From Propionibacteriales bacterium (GTDB lineage: Bacteria > Actinomycetota > Actinomycetes > Propionibacteriales > Nocardioidaceae): 64,000 bases of DNA. Below, piece after piece: positions 57,637 through 64,000 of the stretch. Both the position numbers and the translations under genes were made by a program. Numbering within the stretch: position 1 is the stretch's first letter; the number at the start of each line of letters is the position of its first letter. The notes beneath the pieces were generated by a model. That model saw nothing but the letters and a program-made list of their open reading frames with translations. It had not been told where the DNA came from and did no database searches. Where the stretch lies: positions 1-64,000 of the forward strand of contig JAPLCC010000012.1 of the NCBI GenBank assembly GCA_026392415.1, given 5' to 3'.

Positions 57637-58179
57637 TCAGCGGCGACCGAAGTTCTGGGTCCACCAGAGCTGGCCGTTCGCGAGCACGACGCCCACTCCC
57701 ATGTCGCGCAGTCGGCAGTTGAGGATGTTGCGCCGGTGGCTGGGACTGGCCATCCAGGCGTTGACGACGGCGGTCGGACCGCTGAAGCCACGGGCGACGT
57801 TCTCCGCGACCACGCGCCAGTTCGTGTAACCGGCCCGGGTGATCCGGATCGAGAACCGTGGTTCGCCGGGCAGCTGGTGGGACATCAGGTTGTGCGCGAC
57901 CATCGTCACCGTGTGGCCCCGCGCCGACTTGCGCAAGATGGTCGAAGCGCGGAGGGCGCCGCAGCCGTGGGCGCGACGCTTGCGGTTGGTGAGCACGAGC
58001 ACGCGGTCCTCGAGGACGCGCTGCACCAGCCCGCGTTGCACCACGTCGAGGACGCGGGGTGCGGGCGCGAGCTGCGTCACCGACCGCGCGGGGGCCGGGG
58101 CGGCGTCAGCCGGTGCCGCAGCCACACTGAGCACGAGGCCCAGCGCGAGGCAGGGCAGGAATCCGATCTTCTTCGCCAT
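57637..58179 (-). CDS. Secreted CAP-domain protein
   Basis: A 180-residue exported protein. ATG 58179 starts the signal peptide KKIGFLPCLALGLVLSVAAAPADAA. A linker to about residue 50 precedes the CAP domain: LTNRKRRAHGCGALRAS, TMVAHNLMSHQLPGEPRFSIRI, VVAENVARGF, AWMASPSHRRNILNC and MGVGVVLANGQLWWTQNFGRR. The same end WWTQNFGRR occurs in the middle paralogue, so the three genes are a local duplication series. It is divergent from the M13 peptidase gene across 105 bp, a possible shared regulation of secreted and peptidase genes. Confidence 0.88.
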   Translation of the reverse strand: MAKKIGFLPCLALGLVLSVAAAPADAAPAPARSVTQLAPAPRVLDVVQRGLVQRVLEDRVLVLTNRKRRAHGCGALRASTILRKSARGHTVTMVAHNLMSHQLPGEPRFSIRITRAGYTNWRVVAENVARGFSGPTAVVNAWMASPSHRRNILNCRLRDMGVGVVLANGQLWWTQNFGRR

Positions 58180-58284
58180 GGAGCACAGATCGGCGCTGCC
58201 CGGACCGGAATGAGGGCCGTCCCGCCCAAACAGGACGATGGTCCTGCCCTTCGATGTTGGGTCCCGCGCCCTAGGCTGACTCCC

Positions 58285-60258
58285 GTGAGCATCCTCGACG
58301 ACGCCCGTCCGGGCATGGACCTCGACACCCGCCCCCAGGACGACCTGTTCGGTCACGTCAACGGCACCTGGTTGACCGAGACGGAGATTCCGTCGGACCG
58401 GTCGAGTTGGGGACCGTTCGTCCAGCTGGCCGACCAGGCCGAGGAGGACGTGCGCGCCATCATCACCGAGCTCGGGTCTCGAGACGGTCGCGGGGCGACC
58501 TCCTCGACCAGCGGGGAGGACGAGGACGCTCGCAAGATCGCTGACCTCTACAACTCGTTCATGGACACCGACCGGGTCGAGGCAGCCGGCCTGGCGCCGG
58601 TCCAGCACCTGGTCGACGCGGTCGCCGGCCTGCGCGACGTACGCGATGTCGCGGCGTTCCTCGGCGAGTTCGAGCGGATCGGTGGCTACGGCCTGTTCGG
58701 GTCCTACGTCGACACCGATGACCGGCAGTCGGACCGCTACCTGTTCCACATCGTCCAGGGCGGCCTCGGGTTGCCCGACGAGTCGTACTACCGCGAGGAC
58801 AAGTTCGCCGAGATCCGCGAGGCCTACCTCGCCTACCTCGACCGGCTGCTCGCGCTCGGCGGCCACGCCGATCCCTCGGGTGCCGCCCAGCGCATCCTGG
58901 ATCTGGACACCGTGCTCGCCCAGGGCCACTGGGAGCGGGCGGAGACCCGCGACGTCCAGAAGACCTACAACCGGCTGACCGGCGCCGAGCTGAAGGCCCT
59001 GTGCCCCGGCTTCGACTGGGACGCCTACGTCACGAACCTCGGCGGCAAGGCCTCGGCGATCGACGAAGTGGTGGTCCGGCAGCCGTCGTACCTCGAGCAC
59101 CTGTCGAAGGTCCTCGAGGCCACCTCGATCGAGGTCTGGCGTGACTGGTTCACCTCGCGCGTGCTCCGGTCGGCCGCGCCGTACCTGTCGGACGACTTCG
59201 TGCAGACCAACTTCGACTTCTACGGCCGCACCCTCTCGGGCACGCCCGAGCTGCGCGCCCGCTGGAAGCGCGCGGTGTCGTTCGTCGAGGGGGCGATGGG
59301 CGAGGCCGTCGGCAAGGTGTACGTCGACCGGCACTTCCCGCCGACGTCGAAGGCGATGATGGACGACCTGGTCGCCAACCTGCTCGCGGCGTACAGGAAG
59401 TCGATCAGCGAGCTCAGCTGGATGACCGAGGAGACCAAGCAGAAGGCCTACGAGAAGATCGCGACCTTCCGCCCGAAGATCGGCTACCCGACGAAGTTCC
59501 GCGACTACAGCGCGCTGCCGGTCGTGCCCGACGACCTGGTCGCGAACGCGCAGGCCTCCGCCGGGTTCGAGACCGACCGCCAGCTCGCCAAGATCGGTGC
59601 GCCGGTCGACCGCGACGAGTGGTTCATGTTGCCGCAGACCGTCAACGCCTACTACAACCCCGGCACCAACGAGATCTGCTTCCCTGCCGGGATCCTGCAG
59701 AAGCCGTTCTTCAGCCCCGACGCCCTGCCGGCGGAGAACTACGGCGGCATCGGCGCGGTGATCGGCCACGAGGTCGGCCACGGCTTCGACGACCAGGGTG
59801 CGCAGTACGACGGCGAGGGCAACCTCAACGACTGGTGGACCGCCGACGACAAGGCCGCCTTCGAGGTGAAGTCGAAGGCGCTCATCGAGCAGTACGACGC
59901 CTTCTCGCCCCGCAACCTGCCGGACGAGAAGGTCAACGGCTCACTCACGGTCGGTGAGAACATCGGCGACCTCGGCGGCCTGACGATCGCACACACCGCG
60001 TTCCTGATTGCGGCCGAGGCGGCCGGTGCCGAGGCGACGCTGGAGGACCGCAAGAAGCTGTTCTTCAACTGGGCCTACGTGTGGCGCACCAAACGGCGCA
60101 TCGAGCAGGAGACGCAGTACCTCACCATCGACCCGCACAGCCCGCCGGAGTTCCGCGCCAACATCGTGCGCAACCTCGACGAGTTCCACGAGGTCTTCGA
60201 GACGGCGCCCGGCGACGGCCTGTGGCTGGAGCCCGAGGCGCGCGTCCGGATCTGGTGA
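58285..60258 (+). CDS. M13 family metallopeptidase (neprilysin-like)
   Basis: A 657-residue zinc endopeptidase. HEVGH at residues 495-499 in GHEVGHGFDDQGAQYD, the third ligand Glu in ENIGDLGGLTIA, and NAYYNP upstream (substrate backbone contact) are M13 hallmarks; the end VWLEPEARVRIW matches family CARVW-like ends, with R-x-x-I-W. No signal peptide or membrane anchor is visible, as in the actinobacterial cytosolic or unconventional M13 enzymes (PepO type). GTG 58285 is the start. Codons for GSRDGRGATSST (about residues 64-75) derive from a version A repeat, an insertion at the N-terminal helical region. Confidence 0.93.
   Translation: MSILDDARPGMDLDTRPQDDLFGHVNGTWLTETEIPSDRSSWGPFVQLADQAEEDVRAIITELGSRDGRGATSSTSGEDEDARKIADLYNSFMDTDRVEAAGLAPVQHLVDAVAGLRDVRDVAAFLGEFERIGGYGLFGSYVDTDDRQSDRYLFHIVQGGLGLPDESYYREDKFAEIREAYLAYLDRLLALGGHADPSGAAQRILDLDTVLAQGHWERAETRDVQKTYNRLTGAELKALCPGFDWDAYVTNLGGKASAIDEVVVRQPSYLEHLSKVLEATSIEVWRDWFTSRVLRSAAPYLSDDFVQTNFDFYGRTLSGTPELRARWKRAVSFVEGAMGEAVGKVYVDRHFPPTSKAMMDDLVANLLAAYRKSISELSWMTEETKQKAYEKIATFRPKIGYPTKFRDYSALPVVPDDLVANAQASAGFETDRQLAKIGAPVDRDEWFMLPQTVNAYYNPGTNEICFPAGILQKPFFSPDALPAENYGGIGAVIGHEVGHGFDDQGAQYDGEGNLNDWWTADDKAAFEVKSKALIEQYDAFSPRNLPDEKVNGSLTVGENIGDLGGLTIAHTAFLIAAEAAGAEATLEDRKKLFFNWAYVWRTKRRIEQETQYLTIDPHSPPEFRANIVRNLDEFHEVFETAPGDGLWLEPEARVRIW
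58475..58510 (+). repeat. Version A palindromic repeat inside M13 peptidase coding sequence
   Basis: GGTCTCGAGACGG, core GGTCGCGGGGCGACC, then TCCTCGACCA, identical to version A ends with a changed core that keeps its stem (GGTCGC/GCGACC). It is 36 bp from first to last base, a multiple of three, and reads in frame in the peptidase as G-S-R-D-G-R-G-A-T-S-S-T. Confidence 0.88.
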
Positions 60259-60705
60259 TCAACTGACCTTGAGGCAGATCACCGTCAGGTAGAGCGAGTC
60301 GGTGGTGCCCTGGGTGTTCTCGCCGTAGGCGTACCAGTTCTTGGCGGTCGCGTCCGGGTAGATGACCGCCGCGGCCCCGTTGAACCAGCCGCCGGAACCG
60401 GACACTCCCACGGTGCCTGCCGGGCACGTGGCCTGGATCGATCCGGTGCTGCCGGGGGCCACATCCTGCTCCGACGTCGAGACGATCGTCGGCTTTCCGA
60501 TGGTGCGGAACAGCCGACGCGTGGCGATGGTCATGTCGGTCGTGGTCACCGAGTCGTTCTTCAGGTCGACGCTGGCCACCGTGCCGTCCTTGATCTGGGC
60601 GCCGGTGATCAGGGCCCCAGCGACGGCGCCGCCGCTACCGGCTGCCACGGCGACGACCGCAACGATGGTGATCGTGACGACGTTGGACTTCGAGAAGAGG
60701 CGCAT
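60259..60705 (-). CDS. Small exported or membrane-anchored protein, unknown function
   Basis: A 148-residue protein. The N-terminus RLFSKSNVVTITIVAVVAVAAGSGGAVAGALITG is a signal or anchor helix. After it, QIKDGTVASVDLKNDSVT and then TSIQATCPAGTVGVSGSGGWFNGA resemble beta-rich surface proteins with an internal CPAGTV motif and a final LTVICLKVS, so two cysteines may pair. No domain was recognised. ATG 60705 is the start. It ends right at the peptidase gene (convergent, no gap). Confidence 0.72.
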   Translation of the reverse strand: MRLFSKSNVVTITIVAVVAVAAGSGGAVAGALITGAQIKDGTVASVDLKNDSVTTTDMTIATRRLFRTIGKPTIVSTSEQDVAPGSTGSIQATCPAGTVGVSGSGGWFNGAAAVIYPDATAKNWYAYGENTQGTTDSLYLTVICLKVS

Positions 60706-60767
60706 GCCTGCACTGTCCCTGCTGGGAATGCCTTGCCGCGATGGGGATGCGGACTAATCAGTTCTGC

Positions 60768-61346
60768 TCAGACTGCGTCGACGAGGAGCTGCAGCAGCTT
60801 CTCGGCGATGGCGACCAAGGCGTCCTCGGTCATCGCCGAGGCCTGGGACATGTTGACCGTGTAGACGGCCCCGCCCACCAGCACGCCCCCCGCGGTCTGG
60901 AGGCTCTCCCCGCCGCCGATCGTGCCGGTGGTGACGAAGGCACCGTCGCCGAGACCCTCGACCGGGTGCTCGATGGCATCGGTGAGGGTCGCGGTGAGGC
61001 CCGACTGGTAGCCCTCGAAGCCGCCGTTGCCGGTGTCGACCTCGACGACGCCGAGCGAGCCGCTCACGGCCCGGGGGTCCTCCTGCTCGAACTCGCAGGC
61101 ATCGAAGGGCCCGGTGGTCAGAGTGACCGCAGCCCCCACTGCTGCAGTCACCTGCTCGGCGGTGAGGAGGTCGCAGAACTTCGGCAACTCGGCCGCATCG
61201 GTGTCGCCCGAGTCGTCGCCGTTCGTTTCCGTCGCGCTGTTGTTGCCGGTGTCCCCGGAGTCCGTGCTGTCGCTGTCGCCGTCGCCACCGCACCCGGATG
61301 CGAGAGCGCCGATGAGCAACAGGCCGGCAATCGATGCGCGCTTCAT
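60768..61346 (-). CDS. DUF3558-like lipoprotein
   Basis: A 192-residue lipoprotein. ATG 61346 gives signal peptide KRASIAGLLLIGALASGCG with lipobox LASGC, followed by an acidic, Ser/Asp/Thr-rich linker (DGDSDSTDSGDTGNN). The folded part begins LPKFCDLLTAEQVTAAVGAAVTL and continues FDACEFEQED, GLGDGAFVTTG and ends TEDALVAIAEKLLQLL: typical of the DUF3558/sensor-like lipoprotein group with a Cys pair. Function is unknown. It precedes the small exported gene on the same strand with a 62-bp gap. Confidence 0.78.
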   Translation of the reverse strand: MKRASIAGLLLIGALASGCGGDGDSDSTDSGDTGNNSATETNGDDSGDTDAAELPKFCDLLTAEQVTAAVGAAVTLTTGPFDACEFEQEDPRAVSGSLGVVEVDTGNGGFEGYQSGLTATLTDAIEHPVEGLGDGAFVTTGTIGGGESLQTAGGVLVGGAVYTVNMSQASAMTEDALVAIAEKLLQLLVDAV

Positions 61347-61445
61347 GAGCGTCCCCTCATAGTCGAACGCCCGACTTTCCCGTGTCGTGGCCGGTGGGGG
61401 TAGTAGGGGATCGGCGTAATCAAACGGATCGACTACGTTTCCCCC

Positions 61446-63080
61446 ATGGATCGGGCCGACCAGATGGACGAGGTGTTCGCCCACCTCGCCAACGGCACGG
61501 TTCCGGTGGCAGCGGCTGGGTGCGACCGCGCATGGCAGGCGCAACGGGACCCGGTGGCCGCGGCCCTCGCGTCGATCTGTGCGTTCTGGCAGGGCGACTT
61601 CCCTGCGGCGACCGCCTGGGCCCGGCGGGCGTCGGAAGTGGCCGCGGACGACGACGTACGGGCGCTGGCGTGGGCGGCCGAGGCGCTCGCTGCGGCCGGT
61701 GACCTGTCTGCCCGCGCGGAGCCGGCGTGGAGCTCGGCGCTCGCCCTGCTTGACGCTGCTCCCGAACCGGACGGCGCGTGGTGGACCGTGGTCCGCTACC
61801 TCCTGGCCGAGGGTGCGCTGGTCAGCGCCCGGCTGGACGACGCCCTGCAGATCGTGGGAGCCGGATTGGCGAACCAGGCATGGCGGGGGCATCCGTTCGC
61901 GCCGATGATCAGTGCCTGCTCGGTCCGGACCGCTGCGTTCGCGGGGCGGATCGACGAGGCGATTGCCCTGCTCGAGCCGATGCGGGCGGCCACGGCATCC
62001 GGGTCGCGGCTCGAAGGCGTCGTCGAGGCGGTGGCGGGGCTGGTGCTCGGCAACGCTGACGACGCAGGCGGTGTGACCCGGAGCCGCGAGCTGGCGCCGC
62101 CCCGTGGCGAGGGACCGCGGGACTTCATCGATCGGGGAGTCCTGCTCCTGCACGCGTTCGGAGCGATCGCGATCGGGGACGTCGCAACGGCAGCAGCCCT
62201 GGTCTTCCGGGCCGGCGACGACGGCGACCTTGCCGCCTGCACCATCATCGACCGGGCGCTGGGGCTGGAGATGCTGGTCGTGGCGGCGCTCGCCGAGGAC
62301 GACCTGGCTGCCGCCGAGACCTGGCTGGCCGGGCTGATGCTGCTGGCCGATCACCCCGCCTCGCGCCCGACGGTCGATCGCGTGCGCAGCCGGTACCTGC
62401 TCGCCCTCGGTGACGTCGAAGGAGCCGTCACCGCTGCCGTCGAGAGTGTCGCTGCGTGCCGGGCGCGGGGCCGGATGGTCGAGGTTGCCGAGGGTGAGAT
62501 CGTCCTGGCGCGGGCTCGGATCGCGGGTCAGGACGTCGCGGCTGCCAGTCGCGACCTCCGCGCGCTGGTCAGCGCGTCCGATGCGAGCGGGCATGCCGCC
62601 GTACGCCGTTCGGCGGCGTCCACGCTCCAGCCCGCACGTCGGCGCCTGCCTCCCGTGGCGGGTGGCGGCTGGGATGCCCTGTCCGAGCGTGAACGCGAGG
62701 TGGCCCGGTGCGTGCTGGACGGCCTGGAGGTCGACCAGATGGCCGCGACCCTGTTCCTTTCGCCGGCGACGGTCCGGACCCACGTCTCGCGCGTGCTCTG
62801 CGCCTTCGGCGTACCGACGCGCATCGGCCTGTTGGCGGCCGTGGGGGAGACGGGCGTGGTGCCCCTGTCGGTGCCGAGCCCGCTCAGCCCGCGCCAGACC
62901 GAGGTGGCTCGTCTGGTGGCGGGCGGTTCGACGAACCAGCAGGTGGCCGACCGCCTGGGCATCTCGGTCAAGGGCGTCGAGAAGCACGTCAGCGACATCC
63001 TGGAGCGCTGGCAGGCAGGGTCCCGGTTCGAGGTGGCCCGGATCTGGTGGGGCTCCGGGGCCGACCGGCGCGGGGCGTAG
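61446..63080 (+). CDS. LuxR-type regulator with two tandem HTH domains
   Basis: A 544-residue protein. Residues 1-400 are helical repeats of TPR character (AAALASICAFWQGDFPAATAWARRASEVA and others); no ATP-binding loop is visible. Two GerE-type helix-turn-helix domains end it: the first from residue 412, LSEREREVARCVLDGLEVDQMAATLFLSPATVRTHVSRVL (in parts), the second from 480, LSPRQTEVARLVAGGSTNQQVADRLGISVKGVEKHVSDIL (in parts). Each carries T/S-V-(R/K)-(T/K)-H-V. Having two HTH in one chain is unusual. ATG 61446 is the start. Targets are unknown. Confidence 0.85.
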   Translation: MDRADQMDEVFAHLANGTVPVAAAGCDRAWQAQRDPVAAALASICAFWQGDFPAATAWARRASEVAADDDVRALAWAAEALAAAGDLSARAEPAWSSALALLDAAPEPDGAWWTVVRYLLAEGALVSARLDDALQIVGAGLANQAWRGHPFAPMISACSVRTAAFAGRIDEAIALLEPMRAATASGSRLEGVVEAVAGLVLGNADDAGGVTRSRELAPPRGEGPRDFIDRGVLLLHAFGAIAIGDVATAAALVFRAGDDGDLAACTIIDRALGLEMLVVAALAEDDLAAAETWLAGLMLLADHPASRPTVDRVRSRYLLALGDVEGAVTAAVESVAACRARGRMVEVAEGEIVLARARIAGQDVAAASRDLRALVSASDASGHAAVRRSAASTLQPARRRLPPVAGGGWDALSEREREVARCVLDGLEVDQMAATLFLSPATVRTHVSRVLCAFGVPTRIGLLAAVGETGVVPLSVPSPLSPRQTEVARLVAGGSTNQQVADRLGISVKGVEKHVSDILERWQAGSRFEVARIWWGSGADRRGA

Positions 63081-63313
63081 GGCCCGCGCCAGGCAAGTGC
63101 GCGGCAGCGCGGCGAGAGCAGCCGCCCGGGCAGCTTGCTGCCCCTCTTGCGGCGGAGCCGAGCTCGCGCCAGACAAAAAAGGTGCAGCCGCAAGAGTCTC
63201 GGGTCTCCTGCGGCTGCAGAAGGAATCGTAGCCGCAGGGTGGGTGCCTGTCCGGGCTTTGTCCAAATTCGTCCACGGAAATGTCTGGTCGGCACCCACTG
63301 GTAGACACGAACC
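63081..63313. terminator. Two hairpins between LuxR-type gene and RecQ-like gene
   Basis: GGGCAG-CTTG-CTGCCC at 63128-63143 lies 48 bp after the LuxR-type stop. TGCAGCCGCA and TGCGGCTGCA at 63183-63218 form 10 perfect base pairs; a run of six A's at 63175-63180 makes it terminator-like on the minus strand, although no gene there reads into it. The rest of the gap is the leader of the helicase gene with no recognised motif. Confidence 0.6.
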
Positions 63314-64000
63314 ATGACGTCACCGACCGCGGCCGTGCCCGGGACCGACCCGCGGGAGCGGGCCGAGGAGCACCTCCAGGCCCTGGTCGGGCGTCCCGAC
63401 GCCACGCTGTACGACGACCAGTGGGCCGCGATCTCAGCGTTGGTCGAGGACCGGCGACGGGCGCTCGTCGTCCAGCGGACGGGCTGGGGAAAGTCGGCGG
63501 TCTACTTCGTGGCGACCCTGCTGCTGCGTGAGCGCGGGGCCGGTCCGACGGTGATCATCTCGCCGCTGCTGGCCCTGATGCGCAACCAGATCGCTGCCGC
63601 CGAGCGGGCCGGGATCCGCGCGGTCACGGTCAACTCCACCAACGTGGAGCAGTGGGACGAGGTGCACCGGGCGATCCAGGCCGGTGAGATCGACGTCCTC
63701 CTGGTGAGTCCGGAGCGGCTCAACAACCCCGGCTTCCGGGACGAGGTGCTGCCGCGGTTGGCCGCCACCTGTGGGCTCCTCGTGATCGACGAGGCACACT
63801 GCATCTCCGACTGGGGCCACGACTTCCGTCCGGACTACCGACGGATCCGCACGCTCCTCCAGGACCTGCCGGCGGGCATCCCCGTCCTCGCGACCACCGC
63901 CACCGCCAACCAGCGCGTCACCGACGACGTCTCCGAACAACTGGGGGCGAGCACCCTGGTGCTGCGCGGCAGCCTCGACCGCGAGTCGCTGCGCCTCGGT
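63314..64000 (+). CDS. RecQ-type DNA helicase (C-terminus cut by window edge)
   Basis: Visible are 229 residues of an ATP-dependent 3'-5' DNA helicase. Motif 0/I: LYDDQWAAISALVEDRRRALVVQRTGWGKSAVYFVA (in parts), with the Walker A TGWGKS slightly changed from TGxGKS; motif Ia PTVIISPLLALMRNQ; motif II VIDEAHCISDWGHDFRPDYR, the RecQ DEAH plus aromatic-rich loop; motif III ATTATANQRV. ATG 63314 is the start. The gene is cut by the right edge, so the second helicase domain, zinc and winged-helix domains are unseen. RecQ subfamily identity beyond this is not fixed. Confidence 0.9.
   Translation, partial: MTSPTAAVPGTDPRERAEEHLQALVGRPDATLYDDQWAAISALVEDRRRALVVQRTGWGKSAVYFVATLLLRERGAGPTVIISPLLALMRNQIAAAERAGIRAVTVNSTNVEQWDEVHRAIQAGEIDVLLVSPERLNNPGFRDEVLPRLAATCGLLVIDEAHCISDWGHDFRPDYRRIRTLLQDLPAGIPVLATTATANQRVTDDVSEQLGASTLVLRGSLDRESLRLG

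Noticed and set aside
63183..63218. Terminator of a gene on the minus strand near 63.2 kb
   Set aside because: No supported minus-strand gene reads into it; the only open frames there are shadows of the LuxR and RecQ genes.
1..64000. tRNA, rRNA or tmRNA genes
   Set aside because: No cloverleaf-like or rRNA-like sequence was noticed while reading; small ones could still be missed without a computed search.

Overview
The window is very G+C-rich, densely coded actinobacterial chromosome. Gene content (mycothiol-era DinB-like enzymes, LtrA, many ECF sigma factors, a SigE-family sigma factor paired with a membrane propeller, a Hanks kinase, GTG and TTG starts, leaderless genes) and the dispersed palindromic repeats suggest Nocardioides or a close relative in the Propionibacteriales. 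This placement is inference, because no rRNA or tRNA gene is present. No phage, integron, CRISPR array or complete insertion sequence was seen; the mobile-looking component is a set of short palindromic repeats.

Layout. 0-5 kb: thioredoxin (cut by the left edge), GH25 lysozyme-like lipoprotein, NAD-epimerase, exonuclease III, MFS transporter, small lipoprotein. 4.8-8.1 kb: a two-gene disaccharide phosphorolysis unit (HAD beta-phosphoglucomutase-like plus GH65 phosphorylase). 8.2-13.4 kb: cytochrome P450, DrrAB-like ABC exporter, a second P450 with palindromic operators and a TetR regulator. 13.4-17.7 kb: lipoprotein, YjbR/NTF2-like fusion, MFS transporter, DUF1905 protein and an unknown 522-residue protein. 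17.8-21.5 kb: DGPF/YCII protein and its ECF42-type sigma factor, an unusual 3+3 array of 22-bp repeats, an M3 oligopeptidase and an 80-bp palindrome. 21.7-29.4 kb: PadR regulator with AT-rich operators, sulfotransferase-like protein, SigE-family sigma factor plus membrane propeller, secreted protein, protein kinase, two-domain GNAT.

29.4-46.5 kb: pyruvate carboxylase, YceI, a 45-residue protein, glmS with a small upstream gene, secreted FN3-nuclease, DEAD-box helicase, transglycosylase-like lipoprotein, YczE-like membrane protein, a divergent MerR/thioredoxin-reductase-like pair, SGNH hydrolase, penicillin-binding protein, and a succinate-semialdehyde-type dehydrogenase behind a terminator-like leader. 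46.5-50.1 kb: repeat cluster, an MFS gene broken by a stop codon, VapBC, LtrA. 50.1-64 kb: DinB-like enzyme with a SigG-like sigma factor, pirin, tandem GH1 beta-glucosidases, quinone oxidoreductase, three tandem CAP-domain proteins, M13 peptidase, two small exported proteins, a LuxR regulator with two HTH domains, and a RecQ-like helicase cut by the right edge.

The most unusual content is non-coding. One class of palindromic repeat occurs in two core versions. Three core variants of one version keep base pairing through paired changes, several copies supply the stop codon of a neighbouring gene, and one copy lies in frame inside the M13 peptidase gene. Separately, 22-bp units arranged three forward and three reversed lie between the ECF42 sigma gene and the M3 peptidase gene.
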